Shown here piece by piece: positions 33,369-42,495 of a stretch of 53,804 nucleotides of DNA. Origin of the DNA: WHTX01 sp038255145 (GTDB taxonomy: Bacteria > Actinomycetota > Acidimicrobiia > Acidimicrobiales > CAIXPF01); the NCBI GenBank assembly GCA_038255145.1, contig JBBSLP010000041.1, positions 1-53,804 on the forward strand, given 5' to 3'. Numbering within the stretch: position 1 is the stretch's first letter; each line of letters starts with the position of its first letter. Both the position numbers and the translations under genes were made by a program. The notes below the pieces were generated by a model, which saw only the letters and a list, made by a program, of their open reading frames with translations, was not told the origin of the DNA and did no database searches.

Positions 33369-34232
33369 TCAGTCCCTCCGGACCCAGCTCGTAATGCGGT
33401 CCAACCGGGACGGGTGCGGCGGACTAGGTGGAGAAGGTACGAACGCCGTCCCGCTCGGGCGCCCGAGCAACCCGGCCAGCACCTCCAGATCGTGAGCAGG
33501 TTCGTCGGCCACGCCGCAGACGATCACCGTCAGGTCATCGTCGAGCGGTCTGCGACCCTCGAGGGAGAGCGCGGCCTCCAACTCGTGGCCCTCCACCACG
33601 AGCCGACCGATGGCCGCGACGAGCATTGACCTACCCCCGATCTCGTGGATCTCCAGCAAGCGCTGGGCGACTGCGTCACTGGCCAGCAGAACGAGATCCC
33701 CGGGACTCAGCCGGCACGACCATCGTCGGAGCTCGACCTCGTCACCCTCCCGGCTGGTGATCAGCATCGGGGTGCTGTCGAACTCGTCCGAGCTTCGGAC
33801 GGGGAAGAAGAGGCATTCCTGCCGACGCACCACGATGACCTCGCTGTCGCCCACGGCGAGTGCCCGCAGGCGAACGTCGGCACCCTGGGCATCCATAGCG
33901 GCGACGACCAACGTGGCCTGGCTCCCGAGCGACTTCCACTTGCGCGCCACGAAGCGATCGGCGGTATCGACCGGAGGTGCATAGGTTCGACGCGCCGCCT
34001 CGACCTCGTCGTAGATCTCCTCGTCCGACAGTTCGATCCAGCCGTCCACCGCCAACGCGACGAGATGTGAGGCCCACAGCCCGGCGAACAGGGTCGAGCT
34101 CGCGCCGTCGGCGACGGACGCGACCAAGTGACGGCCACCAGGGGTCGTCGATCGACGCAGGTCGCACGCGTCGCCGTTCGAGGTCGGCGTGTGGCCGACG
34201 GTCCAACCCGCCCCGGCCAGGTACGGCGTCAT
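33369..34232 (-). CDS. PP2C-like Ser/Thr phosphatase (triad phosphatase)
   Basis: This 287-aa PPM/PP2C-fold phosphatase has metal-site residues in N19-G-D21, VADGAS with D42-G43, LAVGDSEV with D129, LLASDAV with D186 and DDDLTVIV with D231-D233. The arrangement is that of a short bacterial PP2C without membrane or sensor domain. Its ATG shares ATGA with the stop of the TIR-vWA gene, so the two are coupled. In TerY-P triads such a phosphatase reverses phosphorylation by the partner kinase; here the kinase gene lies immediately downstream on the opposite strand. Base composition is less extreme than in the flanking catabolic genes. Confidence 0.85.
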   Translation of the reverse strand: MTPYLAGAGWTVGHTPTSNGDACDLRRSTTPGGRHLVASVADGASSTLFAGLWASHLVALAVDGWIELSDEEIYDEVEAARRTYAPPVDTADRFVARKWKSLGSQATLVVAAMDAQGADVRLRALAVGDSEVIVVRRQECLFFPVRSSDEFDSTPMLITSREGDEVELRRWSCRLSPGDLVLLASDAVAQRLLEIHEIGGRSMLVAAIGRLVVEGHELEAALSLEGRRPLDDDLTVIVCGVADEPAHDLEVLAGLLGRPSGTAFVPSPPSPPHPSRLDRITSWVRRD

Positions 34233-35626
34233 CTGACCCGGAGGCGGCCTGCGGTACCCACCGAGAAGAAGTCGGCGAGCGCATGCACCTCGGCGTTGTA
34301 GACGTAGCCCCGCGCCCCGAACTGGATGTCGTAGCCGTGCTCCTGCGCCGCCGTCACCATCGACCTCGGCAGCTCGCTCGACTGCTCGAACAAGCGGGCC
34401 CTGTTGCCGCTGAAGCTCTCGGCATCGGCCGCGGTCGGAAAGGACGTGGGATCGCCGTCGACGTCCGACAGGTGACAGTTGAACACGAGCGCGTTGCCAT
34501 GCGGCGTGGCGATCTCCTCGATGGCCCTGATGAGCGGGCGCGGGTCCCCGTCGGTGTACTCGCCATCAGTGATGTTGAGCACGATGGGTGGCAGGGCGTT
34601 CGGCCAGTCAGCGACCCATTGTTCGCAGAGACCCTGCGCCTTGGTGAACGCCGCCTTGGCGAGCGTGTCCCCTCGCCGCAAGGGGCGCTGTTCGATCCAG
34701 ACGGGACGCTCCGTCGTCTGCACCTCACTGGTCCCGTCGGGAAGGTCCACCTGCAACTGCACGTCCACCCAGGACGACACATTGTCTCCCAACTCGACGA
34801 TGCTCACGATCTCCACGTCGGGCGGGAACTGCGTGAGCAGCGAGCCCATGTCGCGGTCCCCGACATCGCCATAGCCGATGGCCGCCACGTAGAAGTACGG
34901 CAGCCGGCCGGTTTCTCCGAACGACTGATCGACGAGCTCCTCGAAGAGCATGTTGATCTGGTCCGTGACGACGACCCGGCGGGCCAGCCCGCTGCCGCCG
35001 ATCCGCCTGTTCATCGACTTCGAGCAATCGACGAGGACGACGATGCACACGGGGGTCGCGGTCGAGACGCGGCTCCCGGAGTCGCGGGGTGGAGGCTCCA
35101 TCCGTTCGGACCGTTCGACCCGCTCGAAGGGGATCGTGAACCGCTGGATGCGCGCGGAAGGCGCGGGCCGGTTCCGCTCGGCGATCAACTCGATGATCTC
35201 CGAGGCCAGCTCGGCGCAGGATTCCTCGTCCAGGCCCCCCGGGTGCTGGGCGATCTGCAGGCCGGCCAGCCAGTAGTTGAGATGGTCCCCGAGCGGCTCG
35301 CCGGTCAGACGAACCGGCACGATCGGGACACCGTGCTCCGCCGCGATCACGACCTCGCGCGCGACGTGGGGGGAGGTCAGCGCGCGGCTGGACAGGATGA
35401 GCAGGACGACGCCGGCCTCGGCGATCCCTTCCGAGATCTGTTCGCCGTACAGGCGGCCGACCCCGATGCTGTCCTTGCTGACGAAGCAACTCAGCCCGAA
35501 CCGGCTCTGGAACTGCTGTTGCGCGACGTGTGCAGCATCGGTGCCGTCGGCGAAGGCGTGGCTGATGAAGACATCCTGGCCCACATCGAGCGAGGCTACG
35601 CCGTCGTCGTCCGACGGCGGGCCCAT
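34229..35626 (-). CDS. TIR-vWA fusion protein (candidate effector/sensor of a phosphorylation triad)
   Basis: This 465-aa protein carries an N-terminal TIR domain (16-150): DVFISHAFADG, the GVGRLYGEQISEGIAEA helix and VLLILSSRALTSPHVAREV, where E91 occupies the position of the NADase catalytic Glu. A linker (150-190) leads to a von Willebrand A domain (~192-455) with an intact MIDAS: D200-x-S202-x-S204 in LVDCSKSM and D354 in NITDGE. ATG 35626 is supported by GGGAG six bases upstream. It is coupled to the PP2C gene. vWA proteins of the TerY type organise kinase/phosphatase pairs; a TIR moiety adds likely NAD+ cleavage or nucleotide signalling. Anti-phage or abortive-infection function is inference. 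Confidence 0.85.
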   Translation of the reverse strand: MGPPSDDDGVASLDVGQDVFISHAFADGTDAAHVAQQQFQSRFGLSCFVSKDSIGVGRLYGEQISEGIAEAGVVLLILSSRALTSPHVAREVVIAAEHGVPIVPVRLTGEPLGDHLNYWLAGLQIAQHPGGLDEESCAELASEIIELIAERNRPAPSARIQRFTIPFERVERSERMEPPPRDSGSRVSTATPVCIVVLVDCSKSMNRRIGGSGLARRVVVTDQINMLFEELVDQSFGETGRLPYFYVAAIGYGDVGDRDMGSLLTQFPPDVEIVSIVELGDNVSSWVDVQLQVDLPDGTSEVQTTERPVWIEQRPLRRGDTLAKAAFTKAQGLCEQWVADWPNALPPIVLNITDGEYTDGDPRPLIRAIEEIATPHGNALVFNCHLSDVDGDPTSFPTAADAESFSGNRARLFEQSSELPRSMVTAAQEHGYDIQFGARGYVYNAEVHALADFFSVGTAGRLRVR

Positions 35627-35839
35627 TGTCGACTCCCGTCGCGAGGTCGATCGGCCACGGTCCCGATGGCCCGGCTGGCTGGACGTGATAGGGGGGCGCC
35701 GTCCCAGCCTCAGGCTGGCCGGCGGTGTGACGCCGGCCGCTGCCACCCAGCGGCCGGGCTAGCGTCCGAGCCACCCCCCCCCGCCTCGCCGGACGACCGG
35801 CGGCGACCACCTGATCTCACGACCCTTCTGGAGGCCTCC

Positions 35840-36658
35840 GTGACCACCGACAGCGACCTCTGCCTCTACGAGGTGCGCGACGGCGTCGCCCTCGTCACCT
35901 TCAACCGGCCCGAGCGCAACAACGGCATGACCGGCGCCCTCGAACTGGCCTACTTCGCCCGCCTGTCCCAGGCCAACGACGACGCCGACGCCCGGGCCAT
36001 CGTGGTCACCGGTTCAGGTCGGGCCTTCTGCCCCGGGGCCGACCTGGGTGGGGCCAAGAACCCCGGTGACGAGCCCCTGCCCAACACCAAGGTGGCCACC
36101 ACCTTCCCCCTGACCATCGACAAGCCCATGGTGGCGGCCATCAACGGTGGCTGTGCCGGCGTCGGCCTGGTCCAGGCCCTGCAGTGCGACGTGCGCTTCG
36201 CCGCCACCCAGGCCAGGTTCACCACCGCCTTCGCCCGCCGGGGCCTGATCGCCGAGTACGGCATCGCCTGGTTGCTGCCCCGGGTGGTCGGCTTCGCCAA
36301 CGCCTCTGACCTGCTCATCACCGGGCGCACCTTCGATGCGGCCGAGGCCCTGCGGGTCGGCCTGGTCAGCGCCGTCGTCGACCGGGCCGACATCGTCGAG
36401 CACGCCCTGGCCTACGCCCGCGAGGCGGGGAACAACACGTCGCCGTCGTCCATGGCCACCATCAAGCGCCAGCTGCAGGAGTACCAGACCATGGGCCTCG
36501 ACGAGGCCGTGGCCGACAGCGACCGCCTCATGCGCCTGTCCACCCTGGGAGCCGACTTCAAGGAGGGCGTAGGCTCGTTCCTCGAGGGGCGCCCGCCGGC
36601 CTTCCCGCCCCTGGGCAAGGGCACCCGCTTCCCGTGGATGGACGACAAGGGCCTCTGA
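35840..36658 (+). CDS. Enoyl-CoA hydratase/isomerase family protein
   Basis: This 272-aa crotonase has oxyanion-hole segments FCPGADLGG and NGGCAGVGLVQALQCD, followed by FTTAFARRGLIAEYG, typical of the RGL-x-x-E-x-G subgroup. The first catalytic Glu of hydratases is replaced (GLVQAL). The start is GTG 35840 with GGAGG at 35830-35834. It opens a three-gene plus-strand unit with two AMP-ligases (61-base gap, then 1-nt overlap). TAGCGT at 35760-35765 is a possible -10. The upstream 35627-35839 holds a C tract and no gene. Confidence 0.9.
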   Translation: MTTDSDLCLYEVRDGVALVTFNRPERNNGMTGALELAYFARLSQANDDADARAIVVTGSGRAFCPGADLGGAKNPGDEPLPNTKVATTFPLTIDKPMVAAINGGCAGVGLVQALQCDVRFAATQARFTTAFARRGLIAEYGIAWLLPRVVGFANASDLLITGRTFDAAEALRVGLVSAVVDRADIVEHALAYAREAGNNTSPSSMATIKRQLQEYQTMGLDEAVADSDRLMRLSTLGADFKEGVGSFLEGRPPAFPPLGKGTRFPWMDDKGL

Positions 36659-36718
36659 GCCCCACCCCGCCAGCCGCAGTCCCCCGACACCGACCACCGA
36701 CGACCTCCAAGGAGCACC

Positions 36719-38272
36719 GTGTACCCGGGCAAGCACGCGCAGGACCATCCGGACAAGGCCGCGGTCATCATGGCCGCCTCGGGCGAGGTCATCACCTACC
36801 AGCAGCTCGAGGACCGCTCGAACCGGCTGGCCCAGCGGCTGTGGGCGGCGGGGTTGCGGCCCGGCGACGGTGTGGCCCTGCTGATGGAGAACAACCCCCG
36901 CTACTTCGAGATCTTCTGGGCCGCCCTGCGATCGGGCCTGTACTTCACCACCATCAACCGCTACCTCACCGCCGATGAGGCGGCGTACATCGTCAACGAC
37001 GCCGGGGCCAAGGCTTTCATCGCTTCGGCGGCTCTGGCGGGAACGGCCGCCGAGATGCTGCCTCTCGTCCCCGACACCACGTTGCGGTTGATGACCGACG
37101 GCGCCGTCGACGGCTTCGACGGCTACGAGGACGCGGTGGCTGCGTTCCCCGCCGAGCCGCTGGCCGAGCAGCCCCGGGGCGAGATGATGCTCTACAGCTC
37201 GGGCACGACCGGCCGCCCCAAGGGCATCCGCCGACCACTGGCCGGGCTCGACATCAGCACCGGCCCCGGCGGGGTGACGGCTCTGGTCGACAGGCTCTGG
37301 GGTTTCTCGGCCGACAGCGTCTACCTGTCGCCGGCGCCGATGTACCACTCGGCCCCGCTGGGGTTCACCACCGCCACGCAGGCCCACGGCGGGACCGTCG
37401 TGGTCATGGAGAGGTTCGACGCTGTCGATGCCCTGCGCTACATCGACCGGTACCAGGTGACCCACAGCCAATGGGTGCCCACCATGTTCAGTCGCATGCT
37501 CAAGCTCGAGCCGGCCGAGCGGGCCACGCTCGACGGCAGCACCCACAAGGTGGCCATCCACGCCGCCGCGCCGTGCCCCACCGAGGTCAAGCGCCAGATG
37601 CTCGAGTGGTGGGGCCCCATCATCCACGAGTACTACGGCGGCACCGAGATCAACGGCTTGGTCATCTGCGATCCCCAGGGGTGGCTCGACCACCCCGGCA
37701 CCGTGGGCCGTTCCGCGCTGGGCATCATCCACATCTGCGACGACGAGGGCAACGAGCTGCCCAACGGCGAACCCGGGCTGATCTACTTCGAGCGCGAACA
37801 GATGCCCTTCGCCTACCACAACGATCCCGAGAAGACCCGCCAGGCCCAGCACCCCCAGCACCCCAACTGGTCGGCCCTGGGCGATGTCGGTTATGTCAAC
37901 GACGACGGTTGGCTGTTCCTCACCGACCGCAAGTCGTTCATGATCATCTCCGGTGGGGTGAACATCTATCCCCAGGAGATCGAGGACGCCATGGTGATGC
38001 ACCCCGACATCGCCGACGTGGCCGTCATCGGTGTGCCCGACAAGGAGATGGGCGAGGCCGTCAAGGCCGTCGTGCAGCTGGCCGAGGGCGTCGAGGGCTC
38101 GCCCGAACGTGAGCAGGAACTGCTGGCGTGGACCCGGGAGCGGATCGCCCGCTTCAAGGCCCCCCGGTCGATCGACTTCATCGACGAACTGCCCCGCCTG
38201 CCCACGGGCAAGCTCTACAAGCGCATCCTCAAGGACGCCTACTGGGGCGACAACACCAGCCGCATCCTCTGA
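36719..38272 (+). CDS. Acyl-CoA synthetase (AMP-forming)
   Basis: This 517-aa adenylate-forming ligase has P-loop YSSGTTGRPKG near 160-170, PMYHSAPLGF, the YGGTE motif in IHEYYGGTEING, GDVGYVNDDGWLF, the hinge LTDRKSFMIISGGVNIYPQEIE and the catalytic Lys in PTGKLYKR. The sequence resembles FadD13/bile-acid and steroid-acid CoA ligases of actinobacteria (LSPAPMYHSAP), but this is recall-based. The GTG start follows AAGGAG (36709-36714). Its stop overlaps the next ligase start by one base (TGATG). Confidence 0.92.
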   Translation: MYPGKHAQDHPDKAAVIMAASGEVITYQQLEDRSNRLAQRLWAAGLRPGDGVALLMENNPRYFEIFWAALRSGLYFTTINRYLTADEAAYIVNDAGAKAFIASAALAGTAAEMLPLVPDTTLRLMTDGAVDGFDGYEDAVAAFPAEPLAEQPRGEMMLYSSGTTGRPKGIRRPLAGLDISTGPGGVTALVDRLWGFSADSVYLSPAPMYHSAPLGFTTATQAHGGTVVVMERFDAVDALRYIDRYQVTHSQWVPTMFSRMLKLEPAERATLDGSTHKVAIHAAAPCPTEVKRQMLEWWGPIIHEYYGGTEINGLVICDPQGWLDHPGTVGRSALGIIHICDDEGNELPNGEPGLIYFEREQMPFAYHNDPEKTRQAQHPQHPNWSALGDVGYVNDDGWLFLTDRKSFMIISGGVNIYPQEIEDAMVMHPDIADVAVIGVPDKEMGEAVKAVVQLAEGVEGSPEREQELLAWTRERIARFKAPRSIDFIDELPRLPTGKLYKRILKDAYWGDNTSRIL

Positions 38273-39981
38273 TGCTGGCGCCGGTGGGGACCCGGCGGGA
38301 GGCCATCGCCGCCCGCACGCCGACGTGGGTCCCGACGACGCTCGATGCCCACGTGGCGGCGGTGGCGGCCACCTGGCCCCACCGGCCCCTGGTGCTGACC
38401 GACGAGGTCACGCTGACCTACGGCGACGTGCTCGCCCGGGCCGAAGTGCTGGCCCGGGGCCTGCGGGCCCTGGGCGTCGGCCCCGGCGACCGGGTGGCCC
38501 TGGTGGTGGCCAACCGGCCCGAGTTCGTGCCCCTGGTCGTGGCCGTCTGGCGCCTGGGCGCGGCCGTCATCCCGGTCAACTTCCTGTTCAAGGCGGACGA
38601 GCTCGCCTACGTCGTAGGCCAGTCGGCGTGCCGGGTGGTGGTCACCATGGCCAACTTCCGGGGTGTGGACCACGTGGCCGCCTTCGACCAGTTCGCCCCC
38701 GGCTGGCGCCACCTGAGCGGCACGGCCGGAGCGCTGGAGGCCTTCCCCGAGCTGGCCGCGGTGGTCGTGCTCGACGACGCCCCCGCCGAGGTGACCGACC
38801 TGGCGGCGCTGGCCGCGATGGGGGCGGCCGACACCTCGCCGTTGGCCCCGAGCCCGGCGGCGCCCGCTGATCCCGCCGTGGTCATGTACACCTCGGGCAC
38901 CACCGGTCAGCCCAAGGGGGTGCTGCTCAGCCACGACAACCTGGTGCGCCAGGCCTACGCCACCGCCTACCACCGGGCCTTCGAGGACGGTCGCCGGTCG
39001 TTGTTCGCCCTGCCCCTCTACCATGCCTTCGGGCTGGTCGAGGGCCTGCTGGCCGTGACCGTGGTGGGTGGGGCCGTCATCCCCCAGCTCGCCTTCGACC
39101 CCGCCGACACGTTCCGGGGGATCGAGCGCCATCGGGCCACGGACATCCTGCTGGTGCCGACCATGAGCGTGGCCCTGCTCGAGCACCCCGACCTCGACCG
39201 CTACGACCTGTCCTCCCTGGTCTCGTGCCTGGCCGGCGCTGCCCCCACCCCGGTGTGGGTGTGGCAGCAGCTGCGCGACCGGCTCGGGCTCGAGGAGATG
39301 TTCACCGGCTACGGCATGACCGAGCTGGGTGGGGCCAGTGTGGAGACCGAGCCCGGCGACCCCCTCGAGGTGGTGTCGGCCACCGTGGGCCGGCCCAAGC
39401 AGGCCGGGGTGGCCGGTGTGGCCGAGCGGGGCGGTGACATCGCTGAGTACGCCACCGTCGACCCCTTCACCGGCGCCCTGCTGCCTGCGGGCGAGGAGGG
39501 TGAGCTGGTGTCGCGCGGCCCCACCAGCACCAGCGGCTACTTCGCCAAGCCCGCCGAGACCGCGGCCCTGCTGCTGGACGGCGGTTGGGTGCGCTCGGGC
39601 GACCTGGGTCGGGTGAGGCCCGACGGCTACCTCGAGCTGACGGGGCGGTCCAAGGAGCTGTACAAGTCGGGCGGCGAGCTGGTGTCGCCCAAAGAGGTCG
39701 AGGAGCTGCTCACCAGCCACGACGCCGTGGGTCAGGCCTTCGTCGTCGGCCTGCCCGACGATCGTTGGGGGGAGATCGGCTGCGCCTGCATCGTCCTGTC
39801 GCCAGAGGCGTCGGTGGCCGAGGACGAGCTGCTGGCCCTGTGCCGGGCCGAGCTGGCCCGCTTCAAGGTGCCCCGCCACGTGCTGTTCTTCGACGCGGCC
39901 GACCTGCCCGCCACGGCCACGGGCAAGGTGCAGAAGTTCCGCCTGATCGAGCTGGCCCAGGCGCGCCTCGACCGCGCCTGA
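38272..39981 (+). CDS. Acyl-CoA synthetase (AMP-forming), second ligase of the pair
   Basis: This 569-aa protein has P-loop YTSGTTGQPKG, LPLYHAFGLVEG, the GYGMTELGG motif, RSGDLGRVRPDGYLEL, the hinge GRSKELYKSGGELVSPKEVE and a C-terminal ATGKVQKF with the catalytic Lys. It is only distantly similar to its coupled neighbour, so the two probably activate different acids in one pathway rather than being duplicates. ATG 38272 overlaps the previous stop by one base. Confidence 0.92.
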   Translation: MLAPVGTRREAIAARTPTWVPTTLDAHVAAVAATWPHRPLVLTDEVTLTYGDVLARAEVLARGLRALGVGPGDRVALVVANRPEFVPLVVAVWRLGAAVIPVNFLFKADELAYVVGQSACRVVVTMANFRGVDHVAAFDQFAPGWRHLSGTAGALEAFPELAAVVVLDDAPAEVTDLAALAAMGAADTSPLAPSPAAPADPAVVMYTSGTTGQPKGVLLSHDNLVRQAYATAYHRAFEDGRRSLFALPLYHAFGLVEGLLAVTVVGGAVIPQLAFDPADTFRGIERHRATDILLVPTMSVALLEHPDLDRYDLSSLVSCLAGAAPTPVWVWQQLRDRLGLEEMFTGYGMTELGGASVETEPGDPLEVVSATVGRPKQAGVAGVAERGGDIAEYATVDPFTGALLPAGEEGELVSRGPTSTSGYFAKPAETAALLLDGGWVRSGDLGRVRPDGYLELTGRSKELYKSGGELVSPKEVEELLTSHDAVGQAFVVGLPDDRWGEIGCACIVLSPEASVAEDELLALCRAELARFKVPRHVLFFDAADLPATATGKVQKFRLIELAQARLDRA

Positions 39982-40020
39982 GCGTCGTCCGAAGGACGCC
40001 TGCCGGGTGGGTGCCACCTC

Positions 40021-40218
40021 GATCGGTTCCGCACCGCGGCGAATCCGGGGTCGTTGATCCAACGCACCGCCTCCGTCCGTGACGCCGCGGCCGCTCGACG
40101 GGTCCGTCCCCGACCGGACGCATCCACCGACGCCAGCGGTAGGCGCATGCGTCCGGTTCGGCAGGTAGACGACAGCCACGCCAGTGCAAGGGCAATTCGC
40201 CCTGGTGCGGAACCGATC
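40021..40218. repeat. 198-bp intergenic element with terminal inverted repeats (MITE-like candidate)
   Basis: The left end GATCGGTTCCGCACC-GCGGCGAAT (40021-40044) recurs inverted at the right end (40191-40218, reverse complement GATCGGTTCCGCACC-AGGGCGAATTGCC); the first 15 bases match exactly. Inside lies an 11-bp dyad, ACCGGACGCAT (40113-40123) and ATGCGTCCGGT (40147-40157). A lone related end occurs at 49764-49784. No target duplication is evident. Apart from the promoter of the next gene (TACGGT 40265-40270), nothing else is seen in 39982-40314. Confidence 0.55.
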
Positions 40219-40314
40219 CAAAGGGCCGACCACCGGAGACGGTCGGCCCGCGGCGGGCGTGCGCTACGGTGCCGCCCGTCCGGGGGGACCGGGACGAGAC
40301 CAGGGGGCACAGAC

Positions 40315-41115
40315 GTGGCCGAGACGATCCTGTACGAGGTCGAGGGGCGGGTGGCCACGGTCACCCTCAACCGGCCCGAGAAGCTCAACGCCATCACCGC
40401 CCAGCTCCAGGACGAGCTGCTCGAGGCCCTCGAGGAGGCCGAGGCCGACCCCAAGGTCCACGTGGCCATCGTGACCGGTGCCGGCCGGGGCTTCTGCGCC
40501 GGCTACGACGTGGGCGGGGGCAACACCATCACCGGCGGCGTGCCCGGTGACCGCGACTGGCTGGACAAGATGATGCGGGGCTGGCTGCGCATCTGGGACC
40601 TGCGCCTGGCCGTGGTGGCCAAGGTCCAGGGCGTCTGCCTGGCCGGCGGCACCCAGCTGGCCACCATCTGCGACGTCACCTGGGTGGCCGAGGACGCCCG
40701 CATCGGCACCCCCCAGCTGCCCCTGGGCGCGGGCTACGTGTCGGCCAACTGGGCGTGGATGGTCGGCCCCAAGAAGGCCAAGGAGATCTTCTTCCCCACC
40801 GGCACCACCATGTCGGGCCAGGACGCCGTCGACATCGGGCTGTTCAACGGGGCCTTCCCCGCCGACAAGCTCGACGACGCCGTGGCCGAGTACGCGGCCC
40901 GCGTCTCGAGGACGCCCAAGGACATCATCGCCCTGCAGAAGTTGGCCATCAACCGCACCCAGGAGGCCCAGGGCTTCCGCCAGGCCCTGCTCCAGGGCGT
41001 CGAGATCGACGCCATCGCCCACACCTCCCCCGCAGTCAAGGAGATCAACCGCTTCATCGCCGAGCGCGGCCTGCGCGAGGCACTGCGAGCCTTCAAGTCG
41101 GGCGAACTGCTCTAG
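40315..41115 (+). CDS. Enoyl-CoA hydratase/isomerase family protein
   Basis: This 266-aa crotonase has FCAGYDVGGG and VCLAGGTQLATICD oxyanion-hole segments. Both canonical Glu positions are altered (GTQLAT; TPQLPLGAG), so a hydratase reaction is not assured. GTG 40315 follows GGGGG (40303-40307), and CGCTACGGT (40262-40270) provides the -10, giving a ~35-base leader. It converges with the acyl-CoA dehydrogenase gene, separated by 23 bases containing a small GCGGG/CCCGC hairpin (41121-41134). Confidence 0.9.
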   Translation: MAETILYEVEGRVATVTLNRPEKLNAITAQLQDELLEALEEAEADPKVHVAIVTGAGRGFCAGYDVGGGNTITGGVPGDRDWLDKMMRGWLRIWDLRLAVVAKVQGVCLAGGTQLATICDVTWVAEDARIGTPQLPLGAGYVSANWAWMVGPKKAKEIFFPTGTTMSGQDAVDIGLFNGAFPADKLDDAVAEYAARVSRTPKDIIALQKLAINRTQEAQGFRQALLQGVEIDAIAHTSPAVKEINRFIAERGLREALRAFKSGELL

Positions 41116-41138
41116 CGCCAGCGGGCCCACCCGCCAGA

Positions 41139-42410
41139 TCAGTCCTCGTGGACGCCCTTGGGCGCCTCCTGCTTCATGAAGCCGAACATGTAGCCGGCCA
41201 CCCGGCGCATCTGGATCTCCTCCGCGCCCTCGGTGATGCGGTAGCGGCGGTGGTGGCGGTAGATGTGCTCGAAGGGCTGGTGGCGGGAGTACCCCATCCC
41301 GCCGTGGATCTGCATGGCCCGGTCAGCCGCCTCGCAGCACAGCCGGTTGGCCCAGTAGTTGCACATGGACACCCGGGCCGACTGGCTGAAGGCGCCCTTG
41401 CTGTCCATCAGCGCGGCCGTCTTGTGGATCAGCGCCCGCACCATCTCGCACTGGGTCTGCAGCTCCACCAACGGGAACTGGATGGCCTGGTTCGAGGCCA
41501 GGGGCTTGCCGAAGGGCTTGCGCACCTTGGCGTACTCGACCGAGCGGTCGATGCAGAACTGGGCCGCACCCAGGCTCGACGCCGCCTGACGGATCCGGTT
41601 CTCGTTGAAGAACAGCTGCACCACGCCCAGACCCCGGCCCTCACCACCGAAGATGGCGCTGTGGGGCACCCGCACGTCGGTGAAGGACACCCGGGCGTGG
41701 TCCGTGGGCATGTTGAACGTCCACAGGAACTCCTCGATGACGAACCCGGGGCTGTCCACCGGCGTCAGGAACGCGGTGATGCCGTCGCCGTCGCCGGCCT
41801 TGCCGCTGGTGCGGGCGAAGATCAGGTCGTGGGTGGCGGTGTGCATGCCCGTGTTCCACGTCTTGCCGCCGTTGATGATCCACTCGTCGCCGTCACGCTC
41901 GGCGTGGGTGTCCATGTGGGTGGCGTCCGAGCCGTGCTCGGGCTCGGTGATGCCGAAGGCGAAGAACTTGCCCCCCTGGGCCAGGCCATCCACCCACTCG
42001 GCCTTCTGCTCGTCGGTGCCGTGGTGGAGCATCAACAGCAGGCCCACGTTGTTGCCCACGATGGCGTGCTCGTTCTGCAGGTCGCAGTGCAGGCCCAGGC
42101 CCTTGGCCGCCAGGTGCTCGCGGATGACGGCCATGCCCAGGTTGGTGCCCCCCTTGCCGCCGTACTCCACCGGGAAGGGGTAGCGGAGGTGGCCGGCGGC
42201 GTCGGCCCGGCGCCGGGCCTCGGCCAGCAGGGCCTCCCACTCGTGGTTGGGCAGGCCGCCCCGGTCCCAGTCGGTGCGGGCGTCCTCCCGCCGGTGGTCG
42301 AAGAAGCGCTCGTTGTCGTTGCTGGCCTGGAGCGGCTTGATCTCCGCCTCGATGAACTCGTCCAGCTCGACCAGGTAGTCGGCCAGGTCCTGCGGGATCT
42401 CGACGTCCAT
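41139..42410 (-). CDS. Acyl-CoA dehydrogenase family protein
   Basis: This 423-aa FAD enzyme oxidises acyl-CoA thioesters at the alpha-beta bond. Family marks are GITEPEHGSDATHM (FAD/acyl contact), GGKTWNTGMHTATHD, the C-terminal ALMDSKGAFSQSAR helix, QIHGGMGYSRHQPFEHIYR and the ITEGAEEIQMRRVAG end. Similarity is highest to the large ACAD branch with an N-terminal FFDHRREDARTDWDRGG segment. ATG 42408-42410 has AAGGG seven bases upstream. It diverges from the TetR gene by 85 bases, which may make it the main target of that regulator. Confidence 0.93.
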   Translation of the reverse strand: MDVEIPQDLADYLVELDEFIEAEIKPLQASNDNERFFDHRREDARTDWDRGGLPNHEWEALLAEARRRADAAGHLRYPFPVEYGGKGGTNLGMAVIREHLAAKGLGLHCDLQNEHAIVGNNVGLLLMLHHGTDEQKAEWVDGLAQGGKFFAFGITEPEHGSDATHMDTHAERDGDEWIINGGKTWNTGMHTATHDLIFARTSGKAGDGDGITAFLTPVDSPGFVIEEFLWTFNMPTDHARVSFTDVRVPHSAIFGGEGRGLGVVQLFFNENRIRQAASSLGAAQFCIDRSVEYAKVRKPFGKPLASNQAIQFPLVELQTQCEMVRALIHKTAALMDSKGAFSQSARVSMCNYWANRLCCEAADRAMQIHGGMGYSRHQPFEHIYRHHRRYRITEGAEEIQMRRVAGYMFGFMKQEAPKGVHED

Positions 42411-42495
42411 GGGGACACCCTTCGCTCGACGTTGACGCGGCGTGCAGTCACCCCGGGTGGGCGCCGCCGAGCGAGCCGTCGACCATGATGGGACG
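42411..42495. promoter_or_regulatory. Divergent intergenic region of the acyl-CoA dehydrogenase and TetR genes
   Basis: The 85-bp gap contains short inverted pairs (CGCTCG near 42423, CGAGCG near 42468) and CATGAT (42484-42489) six bases before the GTG of the TetR gene, a weak -10 that would give a leaderless message. TetR regulators usually bind such divergent gaps; the exact operator is not resolved. Confidence 0.35.

Noticed and set aside
35627..35746. N-terminal extension of the TIR-vWA protein to 35746
   Set aside because: The added 40 residues are low-complexity and unlike TIR proteins; ATG 35626 has a good SD and sits directly before the TIR domain.
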